Source: Aurelia coerulea (lineage: Eukaryota > Cnidaria > Scyphozoa > Semaeostomeae > Ulmaridae). Taken from it: a stretch of DNA of 64,000 bases. The notes beneath the pieces are model-generated. The model saw only the letters and a list, made by a program, of their open reading frames with translations, had not been told where the DNA came from and searched no databases. Within the stretch, counting starts at the first letter, position 1; the number at the start of each line of letters is the position of its first letter. The translations under genes and the position numbers were made by a program. Positions 34,150-44,997 of this stretch are shown piece after piece. The stretch spans positions 10,968,743-11,032,742 of the forward strand of contig CM076962.1 of NCBI GenBank assembly GCA_039566865.1, in the 5' to 3' direction.

Positions 34150-35121
34150 TCTCGCAGTTTTGGCTGAGTACCCATTTCTGACATTGTTCGATCACTAATT
34201 TTGCCTCCTTCTCTCCTTCACACAATCCCTTGATTTTGCTTTCCAGTTGCTTGCTCTAACAGCCTAGAAAGTCGAAAATAACATTGACTTAATCTATTTC
34301 GTATCCACGATTTAACCGTTCCAGTCACCTTCTCATCTCGGAATATTTGTCCTAGTTTTCTTTTTCTCTTTTTGCAATACATCCAGGTGCACAGATAGTT
34401 CCCTCTATCAAACTGATCTTTCTTGCTTCTTTCTCGATTATAAGCATATCAGGCCTGATAGCATTGTTACTTGGTCTTTTGTCTAAATACATCGGTATAT
34501 CTCACATAATCTTAGCATGCTTAGTTTTGATGAATTCCATAATTGCTTCCATCAAACTCAAACTTTGCTCGTATTAGATGATACACAGGTCTTAACATTC
34601 TATCGTGTCTTGCCTTGTAGAGTGTTTGTGCTATTGCTGCGCAGGAGCTCAGCAAATGAAAAACTGTTTCTTCTGCTTGTTTACATAAGCTGCATGTCGT
34701 ATTTGCTGTTTCCATCTTTAATTTATACCTTGAATATGCTTTGGTAGGCAGTAACTGCTGCCTTATTGATTCATTTGTCGACAAAACTATATCTGGGATG
34801 TTTTTCCAGCTTTGAAGAATGGTTCTACTCTTCTTTGATGTTTCATCATTATCTAGTATCGACACTGTGTAAAATCCTAACCAAGGTTGGTTTCTAACTC
34901 TTTCTTCATATAATCGTTGGAGGATAGATCCTAGTTTTTGCTGGATTAATTCATAGTTGCCATCTCTGATCTCCACTGTTTCCTGTTCATACTTTAATAC
35001 AGTCTTTCCATCCACAAAGCATAAGTCATCTGTTTTAAATGTTTTTTCGCATACCTTGTTTCCTCGACAAAAATCGATTTGGATTTCTTTTTGCTTTTGT
35101 AACGTGGAAACGAGCTAACTA
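34150..35121 (-). pseudogene. R2-like retrotransposon, C-terminal part
   Basis: The minus strand continues from the segment at 35739-36140. It reads LVSSFPRYKSKK, then after a frameshift DGKTVLKYEQETVEIRDGNY and RLYEERVRNQPWLGFYTV, then the CCHC zinc knuckle in CSLCKQAEETVFHLLSSC, LYKARHDRMLRPVYHLIRAK and, after another shift, RPDMLIIEKEARKISLIEG, resembling the PD-(D/E)XK restriction-like endonuclease of R2-type LINEs. Several stops show it is dead. C-terminal zinc knuckle followed by such an endonuclease separates it from the other LINEs in the window. The RT core is missing. Confidence 0.8.
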
Positions 35122-35130
35122 GCTTCATTC

Positions 35131-35729
35131 AACAAGGGCCGATTTTGTAATACAATAGCATGAGTTGCTTTTGTTGACACCTCAATTCAAAGCGATTAGC
35201 GATTGCAGACAAAGGAAATTCTCTCAACCAGCAATTCAAAACAACTAAAGCCGCAAAAGTTTCTTTCAAACCCAGGTAGCTAGCTCGCTCGTTGTGCATT
35301 CCAGAAACTGTTTTTAAGGGCAAACATGAGCGTAGATCGAAAGAAGAAGAATGCATCTACACATCTGCCGCGGGCATTTTATTTGTTTGGTTCAAAAGCC
35401 GTGTAGGAGGCGATTCAATTCTCTTATTCTTTTGAGTGTTATCAAAACATTTACTGCTCAGCTTCTGGACCAAAGAAATAAAATGCCCGCGGCAGATGTG
35501 TAGATATATCCTTTTTCTTTCGATCTTTGCTCGTGTTTGTTCTTAAAAATAATTTCTGGAATGCACAGCGAGCGAGCTAGCTACCTGGGTTTCAGAGAAA
35601 ATTTTGCGGCCTTGTTTGTTTTGAATTACTGGTTGATAGAATTTCCTTTGTCTGTGATCGCTAATCGCTTTGAATTGAGGTGTCAACAAAAGCAACTCGT
35701 GCTATTGTATTACAAAATCTGCCCTTGTT
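35131..35729. mobile_element. Palindromic MITE with 9-bp duplication, in R2-like remnant
   Basis: A 599-bp element begins AACAAGGGC and ends with the complement, and most of each half pairs with the other (arms of about 250 bp). GCTTCATTC is repeated at 35122-35130 and 35730-35738. Removing the element restores ISKDLRMKLVSSFPRYKSKK in the R2-like frame. A third 9-bp-duplication foldback in the window, but with ends unlike the CATAGG pair. Confidence 0.92.
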
Positions 35730-35738
35730 GCTTCATTC

Positions 35739-36140
35739 TTAAATCTTTACTTATATTAATGTGATGTGCCACCTTAAGTTTTGAGATTTTATAGGTATCC
35801 TCCACAGATTTAAACCCCCTTCCGCCACATTTCTTTGATAAATAGAACATTGCTATTGATTCTGAGATGTGTTTTCCTTTGTGCATCTCTACTACCTTTC
35901 TGCTTTTCCTATCAAGATTCTGAATATCTGCTATCAACCAGTCACTTGTCCCCATGAAGTATTCCAGTGCTGGCATAGCAAAGACAATGCAAGCTGTCAG
36001 TTTTCTTGGTACTGACAAGGGTGATGACCATATAACGTTAAATCTTCGTAGATACTCTGTTTCTGCTTGTTGGAACGTGTACTTGTCTAGCTGTTCGAAA
36101 TTCTCATACTTCCCAAGAAAGTCTGAGAATAATTATGAGA
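35739..36140 (-). pseudogene. R2-like retrotransposon, upstream part
   Basis: The minus strand reads FEQLDKYTFQQAETEYLRRF, LSVPRKLTACIVFAMPALEY, FMGTSDWLIADIQNLDRKSR and GGRGFKSVEDTYKISKLKVA, a post-RT region typical of R2-like elements in marine invertebrates. Open across the segment, then interrupted by the palindromic MITE. The 5' limit is an ATT microsatellite. Confidence 0.82.
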
Positions 36141-36167
36141 AGTATGAGAATAATGAGAGTAAAGAAT

Positions 36168-36212
36168 AATGATAATAATAATTATTATTATTATTATTGT
36201 TATTGTTATTAT
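36168..36212. repeat. ATT/ATA microsatellite
   Basis: A run of TAATAATAATTATTATTATT-type trinucleotides ending in TTGTTATTG. Confidence 0.9.
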
Positions 36213-36708
36213 CATGAAGAAATAGGGTTAAATTTGACTTTTCGAATAAAATGTAAAAGGTATTGATCGGCAAGGAATACTTTGCTTGCAGGATACAAGA
36301 TGATGTTCTGACTGCCGTTGCCGTCCTTGTTCGTAAGCTCTCTAATCTGGGTGATGAAGCGGATGAATAATAAGATCGAATAATATGAGCGAATTCAACC
36401 ACCGTGTTGCTGTCAAACCTTCGTCAGAAAGGCGAAGGGGGGGGGGGTTGTTTAACTCCTATAGGAGGCCTGGTATACATGTGCTTGTGAGAATCCAGAA
36501 GGTGGACCCATAACCATGGCAAGATTTTGAAAACATAACCCCATGACAATGGCATCTTCTTGAAAACATACCCCATAACTAGGGCAAAAATTTTCACGAA
36601 TCCTGTTGATGTTGTATATACGCTATGTACCATTAGTAGAGCTAAATTAATTTTGATAATAGCTTTTTTAATCATGATTCCTGCTATGCCATGCTATGCT
36701 TTGCTATG

Positions 36709-37180
36709 CTCAGGCACAGGCCTCAGGTGCAGGCTCAGTTGCAGGCTCAGGCTCAGGTCAAGGTCAGGCACAGGCTCAGGCGAAGGCGCAGGCGCAGGCG
36801 CAGGTCAGGCGCAGGCGCAGGCTCAGCTCAGGCTCAGGCTCAGGCGCAGGCTCAGGCTCAGGCTCAGGCTCTGGTCAGGAACAGGCTCAGGCTCAGGCTC
36901 AGGTCAGGCTCAGGTCAGGCACAGGCTCAGGCTCAGGCTCAGGCTCAGGTCAGGCTCAGGTCAGGCACAGGCACAGGCTCAGGCTCAGGCTCAGGGCAGG
37001 CGCAGGTCAGGCACAGGCTCAGGCTCAGGCTCAGGCTCAGGCGCAGGCGCAGGCTCAGGTCAGGCACAGGCGCAGGTCAGGCTCAGGCACAGGCACAGGC
37101 ACAGGCTCAGGCTCAGGCTCAGGTCAGGCACAGGCTCAGGTCAGGCACAGGTCAGGCACAGGTCAGGCTCAGGTCAGGCA

Positions 37181-37214
<34 letters not shown>

Positions 37215-37296
37215 TCAGGCTCAGGCTCAGGTCAGGCTCAGGCTCAGGTCAGGCGCAGGCTCTTGCGCAGGCTCAGGTCAGGCTCAGGCTCAGGCG

Positions 37297-37331
<35 letters not shown>

Positions 37332-37345
37332 GCAGGCTCAGGCCA
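36709..37345 (+). repeat. CAGGCT/CAGGT minisatellite, open in three frames
   Basis: Mixed tandem array of hexamers CAGGCT, CAGGCG and CAGGCA with pentamers CAGGT. It has no stop in any plus-strand frame, so frames of 222-263 codons read through as Gln-Ala, Ser-Gly and Arg-Leu dipeptide repeats; each pentamer shifts between them. The three long ORFs are explained by the repeat and have no non-repeat domain attached. G+C content is far above the surroundings. Confidence 0.93.
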
Positions 37346-37635
37346 GCATAGGCGCATGATGCCGAACAACAGACACACCGGACGAGAGAACAACAGTGAC
37401 ATCAGTTGCTACCACCACTGAGCCCCCTCCAGAGTCCCCATCGCCCAAAACACTACACATATGCTGTCGGGTTAGGGTTCTGATTTTGATTCCCAGTGTT
37501 GTTGATCTGAGATCCTTTGACTTTTTGTGGATGAGCTTTCATTCACACTTTCTGTGCCTCAAATGTGAAACAGGCTTACAAATTAACGGGGGGTTTATGC
37601 ATGGTGACTGTGTGGCGTTAAACGAAAGCTTGAAA

Positions 37636-38112
37636 TTATCCAAACCGACCTGTCTTGTGGATGAACTTTACAGTCAGTTCGAGAATATTTTTATTTACGT
37701 CATTAGAGAGTTCTTTATTACCATACAATAAGTATTGTACCAGCACATTATTTGGTAGGGTGTTGATTTGGACAAATGGTCGTAACAATTCCGAAATTCC
37801 AGCAAGAAGATCTCGTCGTTGAGTGTCAAATAAAGGGCAAAGCAACAAGAAATGTTCCCAATCCTCAATGCTATCATTCGTTGGGCACATTGGCTTCACT
37901 GTATCCCTAAAGTTGTGCTTGAGTTTGTGAAAATTTAATTTACTGATACCGACCCTTATTTGGAAAAGATAACCTAAGCCTATTGGATCATGAATGCCGA
38001 AGGTAGACTTTGCAGGGGGGCGAGTTATTGACAGAAGCTTTGCTTTAAAAGCAGCAACAGAAGGTGCTTTCGAAACAGTTGTTTTCGAATATAAAACCGT
38101 TAAATTGATCAA
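37636..38112 (-). pseudogene. LINE RT C-terminal fragment
   Basis: The minus strand encodes SVAAFKAKLLSITRPPAKS, FGIHDPIGLGYLFQIRVGIS, the Cys/His block PMCPTNDSIEDWEHFLLLC and LLYGNKELSNDVNKN before the stop. It is close to the plus-strand copies at 3753 and 21267. Downstream on the same strand (to about 37560) is CCTGTTTCACATTTGAGG, matching the 5' arm of the 3' UTR stem of other copies, but the 3' arm and A-tail are missing. Confidence 0.88.
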
Positions 38113-39959
38113 CTTCTTCTTAAAGAATTTTGATAAATTTCGTGGCTAACATCCAACATTCAACCAAAATAATATCACTATGAATGTAAGGTATGTTCTG
38201 TAAAGAAGGAACCTTGCTGGACGAAAAATCGATTGATTTTATCTGTCCCCTTTAGCCCAATATGTAAAGATTAGCAATTGCCTTTGGATGTCTTTGACTA
38301 AGATGAGAGTTTTATTTGATTAAGCAACTAATTTGTGGTAGAACCAGGCTGAAATTTGATTAATACTCAAATAAAAACACATTATAGTATCAAGATATAT
38401 GGCGTCCTTCAATGAACTTGGTTTTCTGTATGGTTGGAAGAAATTGTACAGCCATTTGGTTGGATTGGCCTATGACGTCAATAATCCTGTAGCTTGAAGA
38501 TCTGAGTATTTTAGTTGTTTCAGAAATTTGGAAACTTCCCAAATCTCCAATTCCCTAATGCCGGTCTCATATTTTTAAGAGCTGCCAATCGAGAGAGATC
38601 AAATCTGGGGGGATAAAATAAAATGTCGAGGGTACGGATATGTGCCACCCATATGGGCGGGTTTTTGCGCTCAAATTCTCCAAACAAGGCTCCTTTTTCT
38701 GCAAAGTTTCTTTAAACAGGGGTGGCTTTAGCTGAAATTCACAAAAAGTTGTTAAAAATGGGTAGTTTCCCGCCAAAACTCATCATAAAAATGGGTATCT
38801 TGGAAAGTTGAAAAGTTCCTGTGAATTTTTTTGGTTTCCACTGCCCAGGATAGGATCTCACTGCATGATGTTTGTTTTCATCAGCCATATATTAATTTTG
38901 AAAGGGAATAGTCATATTTGCGCCACTGGCTTTGATCAATTCATTGTTATTAGCTCTCAGTTATTGTTCAGTGTTTGCCCCATCCAACTGCATTGATGAA
39001 AATCAGCAAGACTACTTTAATATTCAATTCAAAAAATGTAGAAAACAGGTTTTGCTTGAATTTTGATGGAAAGATTTCATAATGTACAATGATTGCTCTC
39101 GGCAATAGTTCAATGGTCCATCCTGCAGCGCTTTGTTTCAAAGACTGCCACAAGTTAAATAGCAATGCTGATCCAGTATTGTGTTTTGCTTTTAATTAAT
39201 GTTACAAGTCAAAGAAGCAATGCTGATTCAATGCAGTCTTTACGGAAGTAACACCAGGCTATTTTTGTCCTAGGACAAGAAAAATCAAATAAGAGCATAA
39301 ATTTAAAAGATTATTTGTGAGATATTTCTGAGACACGTGATATACCTACAACCTTGGACATATAACATGTTGAGAAAAACTACATCCCCCATTCAGTGTT
39401 GGTTACTATGAGCTGCAATTTGGTGCTTTGCTGTAATAATAAACAAAATTTCAATGGGGGGGGGGCAAGGAGACCGATAGTGGGACAAGATGTAGACCAT
39501 TATGAATATTTGCAATACTTTGTAGACATTGAAGGACTGAAGGCAATTGATCCTTATTGCAATCCAGCATCAACATCTTCCTTTCTCACAAACAGATATA
39601 AGCAGGTCAGCTGTGTAACCAATTATGTGAACAAATTTTACGTAGTCTAACGCCATTCGATCGAGCCTCACGTATAAAATGTATAAATATATCCCTCGAT
39701 CCAGGCTTTTTTGTAGGATAGCTAATAAAGGGTCTATCTTGACTTGAGACGTTTGAAGTTGTTGCTGTTGCGTTGAAACAAGCAGTTGTTTTGTGTAAGT
39801 CAGCAGTTTTGCTGCGCAGGTTGAGTTGATGCAATCAGATACCGAGAGATAATCCACGATGAGCATTGTCGCATTTATGTGGCTGCTACGCACTTGCCCA
39901 CTGCAATTATTTATGGAGTGTCGTTTTCGTCTAAATGCTAATAGGTTAATTTTCATGGT
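38113..39959. other. Long stretch without recognised gene
   Basis: AT-rich. A loose repeat of CAATGCTGATYCA with ACAAGTYAAA near 39150-39225 and a G-run near 39456 are the only structures. ORFs at 39396-39650 and 39570-39968 have no domain. Confidence 0.45.
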
Positions 39960-40240
39960 ATGTGTCAATTTATGCGCTGTTTCTCCCTTTTTTCTTTATG
40001 TTTGATCATAATTACCTTTATGCATATTCCATTCTCTTTGTCTAATTACGGCATCGTGGTTATTCCCTTTTTCAATTCTCTTTCCCTTCGCCTAATTCTA
40101 ATGGAATTTCCAATGTCTTCCTCTGCCTTTTTACCTTTTGCCTGATTGCTTTTCTTTTACAAATTTCTTATTCGATTTGGCCATTGCCTTTCTCTTTTAC
40201 CTTTCCCTTTATTTTTTTATTCATGGCCGTTCTCTTTTAT
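39960..40240 (+). repeat. Pyrimidine-rich degenerate repeat
   Basis: T/C-rich on the plus strand with irregular recurrences of TTCTCTTT and CCTAATT-like motifs. The hydrophobic Phe-rich frames here reflect composition. Confidence 0.55.
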
Positions 40241-40705
40241 CAGTAGGGGGAGTCAGGGACAATTGTAACAGGGGCAATTGTAACGTTGGCTCAGTGGCTC
40301 TCACACATTGCAAAGATTTGCAAAACATCTGATTTTTGCACAGAGTATGCTCATTCTAATCCCCTACATACGACTTGGGATATTGGAATGCTCAGCCAAG
40401 TTTGCAAAATTTTCAGGGGAAAACATATTTTTGAGCACGAAAGTAAAACACGTGCTTCCACTGTAAATTTGTGTCCGAAAGATTTTGCTCTTGAGGAAAA
40501 CATTTCATGCTCACATCACAGACATGACATCTATTTAGGATCAAAAAATATTAAAAATAAGCTCCACATCTTATGAGATGTAAAAATGGGTAATAATAAT
40601 AACAACTGACCAGGTCAGGGGCAATTGATACACCCTGCTACCATTGTACGCTGGCCGATGACTTGGTTTTGATTCAGTTTCTAACCTGGTCGAACAATCT
40701 GCATC

Positions 40706-40770
40706 CGTGTACCGGGTAAGTCAATAAAAAGAATCCCGTTTGAAAGGTTACGGCTCCCTGGATATTTCGT
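40706..40770. mobile_element. Solo end of the GGGTGAGTCAA family
   Basis: TACCGGGTAAGTCAATAAAA followed by CCCGTTTGAA and GGCTCCCTGG aligns with the left end of the element at 27246. No second end was found. Confidence 0.6.
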
Positions 40771-40917
40771 TCATTTTTTCATTCATTTTTAGATATTTAT
40801 ACAGGTGACTAATTTCAATTATGTAACTGTTTTACAAATTGACCTTTGCAAAAACAGGAAAGCCTAAACTAAAGAAAATTAAAATATGTACAATATTCAG
40901 ATATAGCTTATATACTA

Positions 40918-41519
40918 CCAGGTGCGCCAAAATAAACTATGCACGTTTGGCAGGGCACAATAAATCGTACACTGGACCGATATTGAAGATTTATTACTTA
41001 ATCTTTAGCAGAAGGCCTGAATTAGATTCTAGGACTTTTTGCTAATTTATCCGCTTTCAGTTTTTAGAGCTAGAAGTGAGTTTCTTAAAACATTCGTTTT
41101 CGAAAACATTGATAAAACGATAAAAAAACGTCGATCAAATTTTAAAAGATTCAACATGAACGAACAAAGAGAAAACGTTTTCAGGGCGATCTTGTGTTTT
41201 AGTACGAACTCTCGTACAGCAGATTACAAGTGGTCGATTTCTAAATCGCAAATCACCACGAACAAGTTATCTCTTTGTCCATATGTGGATTCTTTAGAAA
41301 ACTTGATCGATGTTTTTTTATCATTTTCAGTGTTTTCGAAAACTAAAATTTTAGGAAACTCGCTTCTAGCTCTAAAAACTGAAAATGAAAAAAAAGCAAA
41401 GAGCCCAGTATCTAATTCAAGCTTTCTGCCGACGATTAAGTCATAAATCTTCAAAATCAGTCAAGTGTACGATTTATTGTGGCCTGCCAAACGTGCGTAG
41501 TTTATTTTGGCGCACCCGG
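40918..41519. mobile_element. Complete palindromic TA MITE
   Basis: A 602-bp element between TA (40916-40917) and TA (41520-41521). Ends are CCAGGTGCGCCAAAATAAAC and the complement with CCGGGTGCGCC; identity continues over 55 bp. The two halves are inverted copies throughout, so both strands encode a similar frame starting FRARSEF. It would fold into one long hairpin. The ends resemble those at 13212, 27246 and 47437 (CCGGGTG then CAAAA). Confidence 0.92.
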
Positions 41520-41633
41520 TATATGACTTCGAGCATAAAAAAGTAAATATCAAAAAATAAAATGTACCTCTCATATGAATTTGTTAAAGGTAGCTAGGGA
41601 CGGCGCCAATTTAGTTTCCGTGTTCAGCTTAAT

Positions 41634-42470
41634 CTATAATTTTTCTCCTCGATAAGAAAATGCTTTTTGACCTGTGCATGCTCTTGAAAGAGGTATATGC
41701 AAATTGTTTGTTTCAGTAGAGCGAACATTGCGACCACTACTCTCTGAGCATTTAGTGAAAAGTTCCCCTAAATATTGAGTAGCAAGTGAGTTCAATGCTT
41801 TATAGTTCAGCGATGCTGTTTCTTTTCTGATAAGATCTTTAATTGTTGGCCAACCAAGATTTTGGAGCAGTGGGACAGCAGAAGCATCGTAAGGACTATT
41901 TATAGTTATTCTTGCAGCTCTGTTCTGGATCTTTTGGAGAGAAATAAGCTTGGTTTCACTACAAAAATGCCAAACCGAGCTGCAATAGCTGAAATGTGGA
42001 TCAACAATTCCTCTATACTTAGCCTTAACTTGTTCAATATGGTGATCCCATTGGAGTTTGTCATCAATTTGAACCCTCAGATACTTTGTATTGGTTATCA
42101 TATTGGTCTTTTGATCGCCAATTTCAAAACTAGGCTTAGCTTCAGTCTCCTTTTCGATCTTTTGAATACTTCGTCTGGATCCTATTATTAAAGACTGCGT
42201 TTTTACAACGCTTAGCGACATTTCATTGCCATGTAGCCAGTTCTGTAAATTCACAAGATCCCGGTTTAGGCATCCTGCAGTTCAGAAAGGTATTTCGAGG
42301 AATGCGACATCGCAGTATCATCAGCGTACATAGTGACCTCTCCTTCTTTTGGCAGAATGTTAGATCATTTATGTAAATAAGGAACAGAAGTGGGCCAAGA
42401 CAGGAGCCCTGAGGGACACCACAACTTATATCGTTAATGCTAGAGGAGGTGGGATTAACGCATATCAACA
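41634..42470 (-). pseudogene. LINE RT fragment, internally deleted
   Basis: The minus strand reads GVPQGSCLGPLLFLIYINDL, then YADDTAMSHS in a shifted frame, NLQNWLHGNEMSLSVVKTQS, TKYLRVQIDDKLQWDHHIEQ, then directly YRGIVDPHFSYCSSVWHFC, QKIQNRAARITINSPYDASA and CTGQKAFSYRGEKL. About 30 residues are missing between IEQVKAK and YRGIVDP. It belongs to another LINE group than LINE A-C, and resembles the fragment at 56718. Both ends are truncated. Confidence 0.88.
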
Positions 42471-42545
42471 TAACATAACACACAAACACACACAACGCAT
42501 AACACGCACACAACACATAACACACACATATAGCACATTGCACAT
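42455..42545. repeat. ACACA-type microsatellite
   Basis: Irregular CACACA/ACATAACACA repeats at the 5' edge of the preceding LINE fragment; they create the Cys/Val/Tyr-rich reading frame on the minus strand. Confidence 0.85.
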
Positions 42546-42584
42546 ATCAAGGCGATGATGTCGGCAAATATATGGTGTAAAGCA

Positions 42585-42800
42585 TGTTTAGATCAATTTG
42601 AAATATACTTGGCTAAAATCGGCCATTCCGTTCTAAAATAATGAGGGATTTGCTCGAGAAAACCTCTTCAATAAACCTTCAAAGCATGCCAAAAATCACA
42701 AAAAATTTCCTTTACATTTCTGCCTTACTATGTGCAATTTCACATTTATATTACAAAACCAAAACCATGGGCCTTACAGCATGGATATGAATATCCGCAG
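42585..42800. mobile_element. Remnant of the 27246 foldback family
   Basis: AAATCGGCCATTCCGTTCTA, GAGAAAACCTCTTC and TTTCTGCCTTACTATG match the interior of the 27246 element and of the remnant at 10440. No termini. Confidence 0.55.
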
Positions 42801-43634
42801 CTGAATATTTCCCAAGCAGATGATGCTAACAAGACAAAGTTTAAAGTTTGTTAAACGCTCTGATTAAATCTCTGTCATGAATTTCCCTTGCAGTCGTTCG
42901 TGACCTTTGTCAAAAACCAAGATAACGATAGGGTAACAAAACGGAAACCACTAGTGAGTGGATCTTCCCTGCTAATGATTTACAGGCATCATTTTTCTTC
43001 GTCATGAGGCTGATATGATGTTACTTTATGAGCCACTCTAGCAAGTATCACTGATGCAAGATGAAACTGGCCGCCCATATGGTTCAGCGGTAGAGCGTGT
43101 ATGTCGATAGAGGGTCCTGAGGGAATCCCTTGCAACTACCTGTGCTTAAGCAACACCTAAATTGTCTCTGATATATTACAAAAGCAAGCTTGTCTTGTGT
43201 ATGTAATTACATAGAGTTATCTATGTCGATAATTAAACGCTACGTAATGATAAATAGTTCGTTTGTCTGCTTCACAAAATAAAAAGTGAAGACATAAAGT
43301 AGATCGGAAATTGCATATCTTCCGGAAATAGGCAGTTTAGGTAGACTATTGGGAAGGATCTATTTTGTCATGTTTCATTTAGTAAAATTAGGTTGTGGTT
43401 GCTATGGTTAGCATACTGATAAAAATGGGCGCTATGCTAATAAGCTTAATTGTATGGTGCTCTTTACTAGTGGTTTTGAGCAGTTTATACCACAGTCACT
43501 GCTAGGCTCTTGCTCGATGGTGAGGTGCATCGTGAGATTATTTTTTACACTGTATGACGTTAGCAAAAACATGGGGCATTTGATGTATGAATCGGTGTAT
43601 GAATGAAATGCAATTCATTCAACAATCAGTCCTT
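42801..43634. other. Sequence without recognised gene
   Basis: A tRNA-like string (TGGTTCAGCGGTAGAGCG at about 43079) is present but no B box or cloverleaf follows. Otherwise nothing supportable. Confidence 0.45.
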
Positions 43635-43638
43635 TTAA

Positions 43639-44510
43639 CCCTATCCAGACTAGGGGGGGGGGGGGCACAAAGTGCCCCCCCTAGTAAACTTTTTCACACA
43701 GCTCATCGAGTATCTCTTCAATAGTCTAGCTTTTTTGTGACTTTTAGTTTCTATTTATGAGACATCTTTTCATGTCTATTTCAAAAATTTTGACACTGAT
43801 TCCGGGGGTCAACACATGACTTTAAATTGAGTGCTCCGCAAAAAAATTACCGTTTAAGTCATAGCTTTGGGACCACTGGCTCTATGACAATGAGACAAAC
43901 ATTTTTGAGCTCGTCTTGAAATAAGCTTTCATTTGATATATAGTTTATTGATTTTTGATGACGTCATCAACAATTGGTTGTTGCGCATGCGTACTGACGA
44001 AAAACCATGTTATGGTTCATTTTTAGAAAAATGAGTGACATAATATGATGCAGCAGGTATTTTTATGTATATTTAGCATTTTTTGCTATTTTTAAAAGTA
44101 ATTTATAATCAATTTTAGACAAAAATCGCTCTTTTTTTCGTATAAAATAAATAAATGCTGACATCAGCAAAAATATTAGCGTTACAAAGCAAAAATTTCA
44201 AAATAAGAATTACAAGGATATAATCCCTCTATGTTTCAAGTATCACATCGATATGTTTTATCAATTTGGAGATACAACGTGACAAAGTACATGCGGTTTT
44301 ACACCCAAATTAGCAACATTTGCTGACGTCAGCACTTAATCACGTGACATAAACAAAAACAAATCACATCATCTTGTTTGCCTTGTCAAGTTTGTTACTT
44401 GTGCCAAGTTTCAAGTCTCTAGCACTTATGATTCTATGAAAAACCAGGGGGGCACTTTGTGCCCCCCCCCTAGTCTCCCCAAAGTTTCAAAAAGCCTAGT
44501 CTGGATAGGG
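43639..44510. mobile_element. TTAA element with G/C hairpin ends, copy 2
   Basis: An 872-bp element between TTAA at 43635-43638 and 44511-44514 with ends CCCTATCCAGACTAGG. Left subterminal hairpin: G-run CAC, AAA loop, GTG C-run. Right: G-run CAC, TTT loop, GTG C-run. The right end has an additional spacer (GGCTTTTTGAAACTTTG read inward) before its hairpin, as in copy 1. The interior is AT-rich, without gene. Confidence 0.9.
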
Positions 44511-44997
44511 TTAAGAATTCATTGCACAGGAAAAAGGCTAACTTAGATAAGTATTTCATAACTGCAAGCAATTTCAGTAAAACCTTGCTTTGCAGGTTTC
44601 CTAAAATAGGCCTGCAATCGGATTCATGTTCATGCACATGCGAACTTATTAAAAGTCACAAACATACTGTAAAAATTAGAACAATGCATGCATTGTGTTA
44701 GGGAACAGGAGAGAAAATTTTACATGATTCTTTTGATTTTCATTGCCAGGCAGAAACAAGTTCTTATAAAATCGTTTCCTTTTCACCAAATCATCTCTGT
44801 CACAAAATCACAAGTAAACACGGAAAGGACCGAAACAAGCCCAATTCGACTTGTTTTTGTCAAAACTTTCTTTGCCAAGGATACTACAGTATCGCCTGTT
44901 GAACGCCCTGCGTTTTTCTGACCCATCCCATATGTATTCCGTTTATGTACAATAGCGTCATAATTTAGAAATAAAAGAAAAATTACCCCTTCTGCCG

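Noticed and set aside
36560..37421. Three ORFs of 222-263 codons suggesting a repeat protein gene
   Set aside because: All are explained by one stop-free CAGGCT/CAGGT minisatellite; no unique domain, promoter or splice context.
39960..40332. Phe/Leu-rich ORFs as possible small membrane proteins
   Set aside because: Composition of a pyrimidine-rich degenerate repeat; no start context or homology.
43072..43150. tRNA-like sequence with an A-box-like string
   Set aside because: No B box, no acceptor or T-stem pairing; not a tRNA gene, at best a decayed SINE fragment.
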